64,000 nt of DNA from CAYILR01 sp964364175 (lineage in GTDB: Bacteria; Bdellovibrionota; UBA1018): contig CAYILR010000002.1 of the NCBI GenBank assembly GCA_964364175.1, positions 1 to 64,000 on the forward strand, written 5' to 3'. This document shows positions 34,541 through 43,179 of the stretch, piece after piece. Below the pieces are notes generated by a model. The model saw nothing but the letters and a program-made list of their open reading frames with translations, did not search any database and had not been told where the DNA came from. Position 1 is the stretch's first letter; each line of letters begins with the position of its first letter. Both the position numbers and the translations under genes were made by a program.

Positions 34541-35330
34541 TCGCTTCGATCACCAGAGAGCCTGGTTTTCGAATAACTCCTCCGACAATCTCCAATTCAA
34601 ACCGGCTGAAATCGGAAATTTGACTTCTGCCCTCATCCAATCGCTGAATTTTTTGTAATCCGCATTCAGTCAATAGACGGGTCAGTGATCTTTCGTCATA
34701 CATCCACTGGTGGATCTCACCCGACTGCCTGAAAAGACCCTCTCTCAACGCTCTCTCTGCATCTTGGCCAGCAATCACTCGAACTGCAATTCGGGCCAGA
34801 ATATATCGCATGCGACGCCAAATAAAACTCATGCTCTTCGATCGTAGTTTTTCGATCCATGAGCGAGGATTAGATGAAACGGAACCGCGAGCCAAGTCGA
34901 CCTCTGTTCCCATCCGGCTGCGAATAAAATCCAGGTCCCGACCCGACGCACTCCGCATGACCTCACCCATTTGGCCACCCACTCGATTGCGAACAGTCTG
35001 ATCGAAAAATTCGAGAAGCATCCACTGATGTTCAAAATCCGACAGTTTGCTCAAATAGCTTCGTGCGATGTTTTCCAAATCTGGAACAGCGATTCGAAGG
35101 ATTCCTCCGGGCTTGAGCACCCGGATATTTTCCATCAAAAACCGTGGCGCATCCTCTGCAGGGAAATGCTCCAAAACATGTGAGTGATACACCACGTCCA
35201 TGGACCGGTTAGGATAAGGGAGTCTCTTTCTTAAATCGTGCTCGATCACATGTGGACTCGTAGAAATCCCATCCAAATTAATCCAATCGATGTGATAGAG
35301 ACCTCCACAACCCAGATTGAGCATCTGCAT
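34521..35330 (-). CDS. Class I SAM-dependent methyltransferase
   Basis: 269 residues. The protein begins straight at the SAM-binding strand (MLNLGCGG, 3-10), then LDGI, VVYHSHVLEHFP and LKPGGILRIAVPD, a form common for small methyltransferases coupled to glycosyltransferases. ATG 35330 shares one base with the stop of the upstream GT4 gene (TAATG), so the two are cotranslated. Target unknown, likely a sugar added by that GT4. Confidence 0.84.
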   Translation of the reverse strand: MQMLNLGCGGLYHIDWINLDGISTSPHVIEHDLRKRLPYPNRSMDVVYHSHVLEHFPAEDAPRFLMENIRVLKPGGILRIAVPDLENIARSYLSKLSDFEHQWMLLEFFDQTVRNRVGGQMGEVMRSASGRDLDFIRSRMGTEVDLARGSVSSNPRSWIEKLRSKSMSFIWRRMRYILARIAVRVIAGQDAERALREGLFRQSGEIHQWMYDERSLTRLLTECGLQKIQRLDEGRSQISDFSRFELEIVGGVIRKPGSLVIEAIKPMPS

Positions 35331-36595
35331 TACTTGCCCCCTCCCAATATCCGCTCGTACAGATGGATGTATTTCGCAGCTTGGTGCCGCAAAGTAAATT
35401 GGGCCTCAACTTTTTTTCGAGCATGAATCCCCATTTGGACCTGCTGATTTGAATCTTGCAAAATCCAAGCAATCCCATTTGCCAAATCCTCCACTTCAAA
35501 TGGACGAGCCAGGTAACCGTTTTTTTGATGCTCAATGATATCCAATAATCCGCCAATTCCAAATGAAACAACAGGAGTCCCACAAGCCAAGGCCTCGAGC
35601 GCTGTTTGCCCAAATGCCTCCTCGATCGATGGCACAACCATTACGTCGGCGGCGGAATAAGCCAGACTCAATGCCGAATTGTCATTCAAGGTTCCCAAGT
35701 AATAGCAACGAAATCCAAGATCCAGCGAATTGTGCTCCTGCGAAGCTCCAAAAACCACTATTTCAGCTTTTTCCTTCCATCCTTGTTGGCTCAAAGACCG
35801 CAGGGCATTCTGCAAATGAGCAAACCCTTTTCTTTGGTCCGTCACTGCATCCAACGCGCCAAATAAAATGACCTTTTTCCCCTCCGAAATTTTCAATGCC
35901 GCACGCGCAGCTGACTTTTCGGTGGGTTTAAAAACCGTCTCGTCCAATCCGTAATGAATGACCTCGATCGGTCTTTGTTTAAAAAGCTCACTTTGATGCG
36001 CAAGCTCTGCCGTCCAATGGCTGTTACCGATGACAAAAAGAGAATTCAGCTGTGACCAAGCCTGCTTTTTGCGCCCCCAGATCCAACGATGCAAATCGAA
36101 TCCTTTTTCAGAATCGGGACGATTCTCGGGCAGATACCCTTCTCGGAATCGAGATGAACCTCCTACGTAATGCTCGCCCCCTGTAAAAGGCCAGAGATCG
36201 TGCAGAGTCCAAACGATGGGTTTATTGATTTTTGCCAGGTCCTCGACACTCAAAAATCCGTTACAAACCCAATGAAGGTGAACGATGTGCGCATCGCTAT
36301 TGATAATATCCATCATCGGAGCTGATGTGAGCCAAGCGGGGGAGATTTTTGCAGGATCGTCTGTTCTCAATAGTTTCAGCGGCAAATTATCCAGGTGCTT
36401 AATCAACTTGAATCGAAACTTCGACCCAGATGATTGGGGACCCATCACATCGGGGTCATCGCTCGCCTTTTCACCCACCCACATATTGCTCTGGATGCCA
36501 TGCAGTCTCAGGCCCTGGTGAATCCGATACGAAGCTCGAGACGCTCCGCCAATGATATCAGCGGAAGCAAGGTGAAGGACCCGCATATACGGCAT
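35330..36595 (-). CDS. Glycosyltransferase family 4 (GT-B)
   Basis: 421 residues. N-terminal domain opens with VLHLASADIIGGASRASYRI (7-26), typical of GT4 enzymes with a glycine-rich acceptor loop; the C-terminal domain has VPSIEEAFGQTALEALACGT, in which E-x7-E contacts the nucleotide sugar. Cytosolic. A second Met at residue 4 is an alternative start. Coupled to the methyltransferase downstream. An 8-bp dyad lies in the 70-bp gap to the divergent acyltransferase gene. Confidence 0.9.
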   Translation of the reverse strand: MPYMRVLHLASADIIGGASRASYRIHQGLRLHGIQSNMWVGEKASDDPDVMGPQSSGSKFRFKLIKHLDNLPLKLLRTDDPAKISPAWLTSAPMMDIINSDAHIVHLHWVCNGFLSVEDLAKINKPIVWTLHDLWPFTGGEHYVGGSSRFREGYLPENRPDSEKGFDLHRWIWGRKKQAWSQLNSLFVIGNSHWTAELAHQSELFKQRPIEVIHYGLDETVFKPTEKSAARAALKISEGKKVILFGALDAVTDQRKGFAHLQNALRSLSQQGWKEKAEIVVFGASQEHNSLDLGFRCYYLGTLNDNSALSLAYSAADVMVVPSIEEAFGQTALEALACGTPVVSFGIGGLLDIIEHQKNGYLARPFEVEDLANGIAWILQDSNQQVQMGIHARKKVEAQFTLRHQAAKYIHLYERILGGGK

Positions 36596-36605
36596 AAAAC
36601 TCGTA

Positions 36606-36631
36606 AGGAATCATGAAGTCAATTGATTCCT
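36606..36631. promoter_or_regulatory. Inverted repeat in a divergent promoter region
   Basis: AGGAATCA (36606-36613) and TGATTCCT (36624-36631) form a perfect 8-bp dyad around 10 nt between the divergent genes at 36595 and 36666. Possible operator; function not shown. Confidence 0.3.
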
Positions 36632-36665
36632 CGTGGAAACAGGGCATTTTGAGTAAGCTATATTC

Positions 36666-37310
36666 ATGAAAGACATCATCCTCATTGGTGCAGGTGGGCA
36701 TGCAAAGGTCATTATCGATTCCTTCGAAAAAGAAGGTAAACATCGGGTGGTCGGGCTCGTTGACGATCAAAAATCCGGGGGATCTTGGTTTGGGATTTCG
36801 GTTTATTCCTGGAAAAAAATCTCAGATCTGAACGTGCGGACTGGATTGATTGCGATTGGAAACAATTGGGTCCGGCATCAGGTTCTACAAAAAGTGCATC
36901 AGGCTTTCCCCCAGTTTGAGTGGGTCAGCTGCATTCACCCCTCTGCACAAATCAGCAGAGGAGCGCAGATTGGGGCAGGTTCCGTTGTCTTTGCAAACAC
37001 AAGCATAGGGCCCGACACCTCGATTGGAGAACACGTCATCGTCAATACAGGCGCCAGCGTCGATCATGATTGCAAAATTGCCAACTTCGCCAGCATCGCT
37101 CCTGGTGCAACTTTAGGTGGAAATGTAACCATCGGTTCTTTTACAGCTGTTTCTTTGGGAGCAAAAATCATTCAATCCATTGAAGTGGGAGAACATACCG
37201 TCGTAGGCGCCGGCGCTGTCGCAGTACGCAACCTGCCTTCTTACAGCGTGTGCTTTGGCGTACCCGCCAAACAGATCTCTACTCGCACTGCAGAAGAGCC
37301 CTATTTTTGA
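36666..37310 (+). CDS. Sugar O/N-acyltransferase, NeuD/PglD family
   Basis: 214 residues. N-terminal Rossmann-like part (IILIGAGGHAKVIIDSF, 4-20) and a left-handed beta-helix of hexapeptide repeats (about 95-195: SAQISRGAQIGAGS, VNTGASVDHDC, APGATLGG) with the catalytic His in DHDCKI. Uses acetyl-CoA to acetylate an amino sugar. In leg/pgl systems this family (LegH, PglD, NeuD) acetylates the 4-amino group that LegC makes, so it is the likely missing LegH, although encoded 6 kb from legB. It lies beside the amidotransferase genes but in opposite orientation. Confidence 0.88.
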   Translation: MKDIILIGAGGHAKVIIDSFEKEGKHRVVGLVDDQKSGGSWFGISVYSWKKISDLNVRTGLIAIGNNWVRHQVLQKVHQAFPQFEWVSCIHPSAQISRGAQIGAGSVVFANTSIGPDTSIGEHVIVNTGASVDHDCKIANFASIAPGATLGGNVTIGSFTAVSLGAKIIQSIEVGEHTVVGAGAVAVRNLPSYSVCFGVPAKQISTRTAEEPYF

Positions 37311-37311
37311 A

Positions 37312-38148
37312 TTAAAATGGCGCTTCACTGGGCGCCACCGGACGTCCAAGTTCATCAAATTCAAAATCAGTGTATTTCAGCTCCTCATCAAGCCGCAGCA
37401 TGGAAATTTGATTCATCTCAAGAAATGCTTTGGTCGTTGTCACACTGTGTTCCGAAAATTGAAAAAAATTGCCCGCTGCGAGTGCAGAAATTTCAGAATA
37501 CGGCCATGCTTCCTTAAAGTGGTTTGGATGACCCACTCCTCCACAAGCAATCAAAGGTACTGAAAGTTTTTTGCCCAAGTCTCTCAAAATTTTCAAATCG
37601 TAACCCTTCTTCGTTCCATCTCGATCCACAGAATTCAGAAGAATTTCTCCGGCTCCCAACTCTTGCAACTCCAGAGCCCAATCGATTACTTTTTTCTCTG
37701 TCACAGCTTTTCGGATATGATCATAGACATAATATTCACCGTGAGGACTCAGTTTGCAGTCGATCCCGGCAATCACACACTGATTTCCATAGTACTGTGC
37801 CGCTTGGGTGATGATCGAAGGTTCTGAAAGGGCATGCGAGTTAATCAAGACTTTGTCGGCACCTGATCGAAGAAGAGAACTGATCTCAGCAGAAGTCGTA
37901 ATCCCACCACCCACCGTCAGGGGCACAAAACAACGCTTCGAGATGCGATGAACCAGGTCGGGATCAATACAGCGTCGATTTCGAGCAGCATCTATATCGA
38001 CTAGCAAAATTTCGTCAGCATTCCAGTGGTTCAACGCCTCCACAACAATCTCAGGTTTTCCAACTGGCAGATACCTGGAAAAGTCAAAACTTTGAACAAC
38101 AATACCGTTCTTAACTGTGACTGCAGCAATGATACGACGTTTAATCAT
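37312..38148 (-). CDS. wbuZ: HisF-like cyclase subunit, acetamidino-sugar synthesis (WbuZ type)
   Basis: 278 residues, TIM barrel related to imidazole glycerol phosphate synthase subunit HisF. KNGIVVQSFDF, VDIDAARNRR, VGGGITT, GADKVLINS and ACGGVGH are visible; the C terminus is extended by about 25 residues. With the overlapping HisH partner it would deliver ammonia for amidine formation on an N-acetyl sugar, as in the WbpG/HisH2/HisF2 (WbuX/Y/Z) sets of O-antigen loci. No other histidine genes are near. Start overlaps the HisH stop by 8 bp. Confidence 0.88.
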   Translation of the reverse strand: MIKRRIIAAVTVKNGIVVQSFDFSRYLPVGKPEIVVEALNHWNADEILLVDIDAARNRRCIDPDLVHRISKRCFVPLTVGGGITTSAEISSLLRSGADKVLINSHALSEPSIITQAAQYYGNQCVIAGIDCKLSPHGEYYVYDHIRKAVTEKKVIDWALELQELGAGEILLNSVDRDGTKKGYDLKILRDLGKKLSVPLIACGGVGHPNHFKEAWPYSEISALAAGNFFQFSEHSVTTTKAFLEMNQISMLRLDEELKYTDFEFDELGRPVAPSEAPF

Positions 38149-38770
38149 GTGAACTTTCTCTGACGAATTTTAAAAAATTTGAAAGTAATTTGAGCCCATT
38201 TTTTTGACTTTTTTCCGGGTGAAATTGTGTCGCAAACACATTCTGAAACTGGATGGCAGCCACAAAACGTTGACCGTATTCACACCATGCTGACACGATC
38301 GATTCGTCACACTGCAGTTGGTACGAATGATCAAAATAAAATGTCGGAGCAGAAATATCTGAGAACAAAAGCGATTTTTCTGTCAACGCAACGTCATTCC
38401 ACCCAACATGAGGAACCTTCACCCCATGAGGGGGGACGGCCACAACCTCTCCCTTAATCCAGCCTAAACCACGAGTTTGCCTTCCCTCATCCGAAGATTC
38501 CGACAAAAGCTGCATGCCCAGGCAGATTCCAAGAAACGGTTTGCGAAGCTCCATGACTTGACGATTTAAAGTTTTTGTTAGACCAAAAGAATTCAAGTTT
38601 TCCATCGCTTTTGGAAAAGCTCCGACCCCTGGAAGAACTATTCCGTCAGCTTCCTCGATATCTTGAACAGATCGGCTGACTTTTGCCGTGTAACCCAATG
38701 CCAGAAGCGCATTGTGAACCGAATGCACATTGCCCATTTCATAGTCGACGATCACAATTTTTTTGCTCAT
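38141..38770 (-). CDS. wbuY: HisH-like glutamine amidotransferase (WbuY type)
   Basis: Class I glutamine amidotransferase releasing ammonia from glutamine. Catalytic Cys in GICLGMQLL (about residue 85), His and Glu in ATQFHPEKS near the C terminus; VDYEMGNVHSV at the start is typical of HisH. ATG 38770 gives 209 residues and overlaps the upstream glycosyltransferase stop as ATGA; a longer frame starting at 38851 runs inside that gene and is rejected. Works with the adjacent HisF-like protein and one or both PP-loop proteins at 44921-47296. Confidence 0.9.
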   Translation of the reverse strand: MSKKIVIVDYEMGNVHSVHNALLALGYTAKVSRSVQDIEEADGIVLPGVGAFPKAMENLNSFGLTKTLNRQVMELRKPFLGICLGMQLLSESSDEGRQTRGLGWIKGEVVAVPPHGVKVPHVGWNDVALTEKSLLFSDISAPTFYFDHSYQLQCDESIVSAWCEYGQRFVAAIQFQNVFATQFHPEKSQKNGLKLLSNFLKFVRESSHD

Positions 38771-39795
38771 AAAGTCTTCACTTCCCTGGCCCAACGATAA
38801 CATCCATGAACTGAGTCCAAATATTCCAGCGGCATTTTTAGGATCGGGCATAAAATAAAATGATAAATCAGGCCTCGACCAAATATAATTTGTAAACTCT
38901 TGTAAAATTTTTCCGTCGGTTGCATCCCAATTCTTTTGCTATGCCGAACCAACGCAAAAAAATTCCTGAGAAACAGATTTTTCCGCTTTCGGTAAACATG
39001 GCCTGGAATGGGATTTCTGGAATCCTGATAAACGAGTGCCTCCGCTGTCATCACCCCTAGCATAATGGAAAAATACGACTGCCCCTCGGCCTGCCAACGA
39101 TCGTCTGGAATGCGCCCCCGAATCATGGGCCGTGTAATCACGTAAATGGGACGTTTATTCATGTTCAACAGTATCACCGCTGTCTGAATAAATGCAGTCC
39201 CGACATATGCAGTCACATCCGTATCCAACCAATATTCTTTCCTCACAATAGTCGCCGGCAAAAATGTGGGGGCCGCATCAAAAGTGGAAAAATACTCACC
39301 CGCGTTGTTAAAAAGCAGATCTTTTTCTTCGTCCAACTGCTCCGGATGAAAAGCCTGGATATGTAACATCGACTTGCAAATCAATTGCGACATGTCATGA
39401 TTGTGCTGCGAAAAATTGATGTAAATCACTCCAAGTTCAGGTTTTGACGTAATCACCGAGGCGACTTTGTTCAGAGCTCCCTCACCAAACAAATCGTCTT
39501 GACCACTGAACCAAACAAAATCTGTCGATGCGTGGAGAGCCACCTGTCTAAAATTTCCGTCCATTCCCAAATTTGAAGTGTTTTGAAACACCCTAATAAA
39601 TTGCTGCTTCAACGCGTAGGTCCGGATGATTTCCAATGTATTGTCGGTCGAGCAATCATCGCAAAGAACCAATTCAAAAGCAGGATTCCATTGGCTGAGA
39701 ATGCTGTCCAACGTCTGGCCCAGAGTTTTGGCACCATTGTAAGTCGGGATGCAAATCGAGACCAAGGGTCTCTTCTGAGTTATTTTTTCAACCAT
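38767..39795 (-). CDS. Glycosyltransferase family 2
   Basis: 342 residues. GT-A domain with VSICIPTYNGAKTLGQTL (11-28), LCDDCSTDNT and the metal site WFSGQDDLFGEGA (about 94-106). No clear membrane segment, so cytosolic. ATG 39795 lies 16 bp inside the upstream aminotransferase gene, and its stop overlaps the HisH-like start: these genes form one operon (aminotransferase, GT2, HisH, HisF). It may transfer the amino sugar made by the aminotransferase or its amidinated product. Confidence 0.87.
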   Translation of the reverse strand: MVEKITQKRPLVSICIPTYNGAKTLGQTLDSILSQWNPAFELVLCDDCSTDNTLEIIRTYALKQQFIRVFQNTSNLGMDGNFRQVALHASTDFVWFSGQDDLFGEGALNKVASVITSKPELGVIYINFSQHNHDMSQLICKSMLHIQAFHPEQLDEEKDLLFNNAGEYFSTFDAAPTFLPATIVRKEYWLDTDVTAYVGTAFIQTAVILLNMNKRPIYVITRPMIRGRIPDDRWQAEGQSYFSIMLGVMTAEALVYQDSRNPIPGHVYRKRKNLFLRNFFALVRHSKRIGMQPTEKFYKSLQIIFGRGLIYHFILCPILKMPLEYLDSVHGCYRWAREVKTL

Positions 39796-40997
39796 TCCTG
39801 TGTTTTTTCTATTACAAATCTCAATTCATCATCAGTCATATTGTAATAAATAGGAAGACGAACCAAACAGTCCGAAAGCCTTTCGCATCCGGGCAGGGAT
39901 TCGGGGTTGTCACTATAGAATTTTCTGCCAAACGGCGACGTATGCAAAGACACGTAGTGAAAAGGGCATACAATCGAATTTGAAGCCATCCACTGAATAA
40001 ACGAGCTTCGCTGTTTTTGATTTTGAAAAATCAGGGCAAACAAATGATAATTTGCCTGATTATACGAAGGTGTCTCAAGAATCTGGATGTCGTGTCGGTT
40101 CAAATTGGCTGACAATTCAGATCGATACTGACTCCAGATTTCCTGTCTCCGATCATTGATTTCCTTCAAGCGTTGGACCTGCGGATACAAATAGGCAACA
40201 TTCAGCTCAGAAAGAACGTAGCTTGAACCTAAATCAACCCAAGTGTATTTATCAGCCAGCCCCTGAAGAAAACGGCTCCGATTCGTTCCTTTTTCTCGAA
40301 GGATCTCCGCTCGTTCAACAAATTTTCCGTCCCCAAAAATCAGCGCTCCGCCTTCACCCGAAGTAATATTTTTTGTCTCGTGAAAACTATAGCACCCCAG
40401 ACTTCCAAGAGTACCCAGTGCCCTTCCTTTGTAGGTTGCCCCAACAGCCTGAGCAGCATCCTCAAGAACAAAAATATTCTTTGCCCGACAAATTTCCAAA
40501 ATTTGATCCATGTCCGCAGACGCACCTGCATAGTGCACTACCACCACCGCTTTAGTTTTGGGCCCACTCAAACGCTCAATTTCCGAAGGGATAATATTTC
40601 CAAAATCGTCGTTATCGGCAAACCGGATAATGGCGCCGCGCAGAGCAAACGCATTGGCACAAGACACAAATGTAAAACTGGGGACAATGACTTCATCTCC
40701 CGGGGAAATATTAACCAGCAACGCCATCATTTCCAACGCGTGTGTACCGGAAGTAACTAAACGAACCGGCTTTGAAACCTGCTCTGACAGAAGAAGTTCA
40801 GAGTTTTTAGTAAAAACACCGTTGCCAGAAATACAATGTCGAAGCGCTTCTGAGCGAAAAACAGCCTCGTGCTCTTCAAGCCGAACCGGTTTATTAAAAG
40901 GTACACGAAATCGGTCGATGGGCACATCTGTCTTCACACCAAGTCCATGTTTTATAGTCATTTTTGCTGGTGTAATCCCAAAGTCAGAGGGTGTCAA
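39780..40997 (-). CDS. rffA: RffA/WecE-type dTDP-4-amino-4,6-dideoxyhexose transaminase
   Basis: PLP aminotransferase forming a 4-amino-4,6-dideoxy sugar nucleotide. VPFNKPVRLEEHE, SGTHALEMMALL, SYxFHETKN-like motif with K209, REKGTNRSRF and DKYTWVDLGSSY are close to WecE of enterobacterial common antigen. The start is uncertain: TTG 40997 overlaps as TTGA the stop that member B of the upstream pair would use if its frame were restored; ATG 40961 gives a product 12 residues shorter. Neither has a strong ribosome binding site. No dTDP-glucose 4,6-dehydratase (RmlB) was recognised in the window, so its substrate comes from elsewhere or from one of the SDRs. Confidence 0.85.
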   Translation of the reverse strand: MTPSDFGITPAKMTIKHGLGVKTDVPIDRFRVPFNKPVRLEEHEAVFRSEALRHCISGNGVFTKNSELLLSEQVSKPVRLVTSGTHALEMMALLVNISPGDEVIVPSFTFVSCANAFALRGAIIRFADNDDFGNIIPSEIERLSGPKTKAVVVVHYAGASADMDQILEICRAKNIFVLEDAAQAVGATYKGRALGTLGSLGCYSFHETKNITSGEGGALIFGDGKFVERAEILREKGTNRSRFLQGLADKYTWVDLGSSYVLSELNVAYLYPQVQRLKEINDRRQEIWSQYRSELSANLNRHDIQILETPSYNQANYHLFALIFQNQKQRSSFIQWMASNSIVCPFHYVSLHTSPFGRKFYSDNPESLPGCERLSDCLVRLPIYYNMTDDELRFVIEKTQEWLKK

Positions 40998-41451
40998 TTG
41001 CGCTTACCCGCCGAGCGAAACGCAAAAAGTCGCCTCATCCAGATCACAAAACCTCCAAGCAGCCGCCCTTTTGCGCTGACAGAAACAGAATTTTGACCCG
41101 TTTTGAGCAGCCAACCCGATTTTCCATCATCTTGAGTCGAGATTCCAAACTTTCTCGCCTTGAAAACCGTTTTTCTAAATCATCGGCAGTCGCTTCTTGG
41201 TTTGGAAGACGACTCATTTCATCAACCATCCGTAAAGTGAGTGAATTCGTAGATGAGATCAAAACAACCATATACATCAGCAAAAGGGAGAGAAAAATCC
41301 AAGCGCCCATCCAGTCCAGCCTGACTCCATTAAAAATAAGAAAGGGTGTCGCCAAAGCAAAGGATCTTACAATCAACTGAGATTTGCCAAGCAATTTAAG
41401 CGCTATAATGTGAAGAGCTACAAAGCTCAAAAACATCAAAAAATGTATCAT
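40994..41451 (-). pseudogene. Frameshifted second copy of small membrane protein (pair member B, copy 2)
   Basis: As written the frame from ATG 41451 (ATGA overlap with its partner) ends at 41044, with a tail (RVGCSKRV...) unlike copy 1. Adding one A to the A4 run at 41120-41123 (minus strand) restores KSGWLL, SAKGRLLGGFV and MRRLFAF, which align with SGWLL, SSKGLLLGTFV and MRKVFAF of copy 1, and moves the stop to 40994-40996, exactly where it overlaps the TTG of the aminotransferase. So this gene lost one base, recently or in the assembly. Two membrane segments remain in the N-terminal part; the winged-helix-like tail is lost if the shift is real. Confidence 0.75.
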
Positions 41452-41840
41452 CGAAGATATTCCAATGACCAAATTCGGTGAATCCAACTATTTGCCCAAA
41501 TCATTATTTTGGCTCGACTAGTCAAACGAATTTTAAATCCATCTCGAACTGCCACGCCGGTCTCTGCCATGAACCCAAGGCGGTCTTCTTTAAGATCATG
41601 TTTTCCAGACTCGATCGAAGCAAATTGAGTAAAATGAAAAAACAAATACGCTGCTGAAGCCAATAAGTTCCATTTATTCTCGGATCCTCTAAGCGCAAAA
41701 TAAGACAAGCAAAAGCCCACCACTGCAAATCCAAAATGAATCAACGTCATTCTTCGAAGCGGAGCTCTGCTATCGCCAGCTCTCGTTAAAACAAGCGTTA
41801 AAACATAAAGAGAAAAAAAGAGCCCCGTATAAACAAAAAT
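41448..41840 (-). CDS. Small membrane protein (pair member A, copy 2), apparent AUU start
   Basis: Homologous to 2356-2880: IHFGFAV and the ending WIHRIWSLEYLR match. The first ATG (41750) would drop the first membrane segment, but the frame continues upstream with matching sequence (TGLFFSLYVLTLVL, AGDSRAPLRR) to a TGA at 41859-41861. No ATG, GTG or TTG exists in that stretch. GGAGG (41852-41848) stands 7 nt ahead of an ATT at 41840, which is the most likely start; an ATG mutated to ATT is the alternative. About 28 residues in the middle of copy 1 are absent here. ATGA-coupled to the frameshifted partner. Confidence 0.6.
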   Translation of the reverse strand: MFVYTGLFFSLYVLTLVLTRAGDSRAPLRRMTLIHFGFAVVGFCLSYFALRGSENKWNLLASAAYLFFHFTQFASIESGKHDLKEDRLGFMAETGVAVRDGFKIRLTSRAKIMIWANSWIHRIWSLEYLR

Positions 41841-41885
41841 ATTTTTTCCTCCGCTCGGTCAATCGGTTTTGATTTCACCGTCATT

Positions 41886-41913
41886 TTGATGCATGCTATG
41901 GTAGGGTTATAAT
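41886..41913 (+). promoter_or_regulatory. Candidate promoter for the 41917 membrane protein operon
   Basis: TTGATG (41886-41891) and a perfect TATAAT (41908-41913) are 16 bp apart in the gap between the divergent pair A (copy 2) and the GT-C-like gene. Transcription would start near 41920, so if used, the GTG at 41917 cannot be the start and translation would be leaderless or begin further in. Confidence 0.4.
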
Positions 41914-41916
41914 TCT

Positions 41917-43179
41917 GTGCAAGTAGATTCCGGTCGAACTCCATCTGCTCCCAACGATCTCTGCAGTTTTTTTCTTTATCTTCAGTCGACATGGCGAGAC
42001 TGGGCTTGTGTCGCAGCCATGCTATTTTTTTTGTATCTGACCAATGTCCGAATGGATTTCGATGGCGGAAACAAACAGGTCCAATTTTCAGATGCACGAT
42101 TCTACACTGCGATGGCAGCCGTTGCTCCTCGCTTGCCTGATCGGCCCGAGTCAGTTCTCTCGCAACATGCGCAGCGAATAGTGATCCACTATTGCGTAGG
42201 TACGTTGTCTCATTGGACAGGTCTCGGCCTAGAACAATCTTATCGAATTGTGTCCATGGCTCTCGTCCTAGGAATTGCTGCAGGACTCATTTCGCTCTTG
42301 TTGATGAACAACCTCGTCCTTTGGAAAAGAGCCATTCTTTACGGAATTTTTTTTCTGAATCCCTACACAGTTCGACCCTTTATACTCGCCCCCGCCATGT
42401 TAGCAGATCTCGTTTGTGTTTCTGGTGTCCTTTGCCTTCTCTGGGGAATTCAAAAAATCAACGTTGGCTGGGTTCTAGCAGGACTCGCGATAGGCGAACT
42501 CGGTCGCCACAATATGGCTCCCTTAAGCATCGCTATTTTCCTTTGGGGACTGCTGGGACTCTCTCCTCGATTGAACAAAACGCAAAGGACAGTTGTCATC
42601 CCGGGATCCATTGGGATCATGTTACTGGTACATCTTTTCATACTTGAGTTGACACGAGGTTTTGCTGGGGCATCATCCGATCCACCTTCAATTTTGCTAT
42701 CTCTGGTAGTACGAACCGCCACAGGCCAAAATGATTTCAAAACCCTGATGGAGCATTTCGTAAGAGTAGGGCTGCCACTGTCCTTTATGGGAACTACAAT
42801 CCTTTTCTCAAAACATCCCTTAAAATTCTGGCTTGGAAAAGACACTTGGACTTACTGGCTCCTCTTGCTTGCTTTCGTAGTACCTGTGATATTACTCGAT
42901 CCCCTGCTCAATCAGAAATCTCAAACACGATACGTAGCATTAGGGGTCTTAATCGGAGTAGCATTAGTGGGGCGCATGTGGAGCAAAGCTGACCTGAGTC
43001 GGCCACCTCCGGCAAAGCCAAATCTCATGACGTATTCTTTGGGAATTCCTCTCATGGTCGGCAGTCTTCACCACCTTCACGCCTTGAATTTATGGGAAGG
43101 CAGACCCGAAGTTTTCACGATCATTCATGTGAGTATGGCTCTTATTTTCGGACTGATTTGCCGCCGGGTGGTTGAATGA
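41917..43179 (+). CDS. Polytopic membrane protein, GT-C-like (family copy 2)
   Basis: 420 residues, about 10-11 membrane segments, clear paralogue of 7237-8490. Shared: first-loop pattern DFDGGNKQVQFSDARFY, VLSQHAQRI, FLNPYTVRPF, GRHNMAPLS and QKSQTRYVALG, and LHHLHALN near the end. The strict conservation of acidic and His residues in the external loops fits an enzyme rather than a carrier. GTG 41917 is tentative; alignment with copy 1 places the natural start about 15-25 residues further in. ATGA-coupled to the LIC12162-like gene. Divergent from the small membrane pair, which also accompanies copy 1 at the left end of the locus. Confidence 0.7.
   Translation: MQVDSGRTPSAPNDLCSFFLYLQSTWRDWACVAAMLFFLYLTNVRMDFDGGNKQVQFSDARFYTAMAAVAPRLPDRPESVLSQHAQRIVIHYCVGTLSHWTGLGLEQSYRIVSMALVLGIAAGLISLLLMNNLVLWKRAILYGIFFLNPYTVRPFILAPAMLADLVCVSGVLCLLWGIQKINVGWVLAGLAIGELGRHNMAPLSIAIFLWGLLGLSPRLNKTQRTVVIPGSIGIMLLVHLFILELTRGFAGASSDPPSILLSLVVRTATGQNDFKTLMEHFVRVGLPLSFMGTTILFSKHPLKFWLGKDTWTYWLLLLAFVVPVILLDPLLNQKSQTRYVALGVLIGVALVGRMWSKADLSRPPPAKPNLMTYSLGIPLMVGSLHHLHALNLWEGRPEVFTIIHVSMALIFGLICRRVVE

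Noticed and set aside
37312..38770. HisF/HisH taken as histidine biosynthesis genes
   Set aside because: No other his genes nearby, and two WbuX-type amidotransferases are in the locus; the amidino-sugar role fits better.
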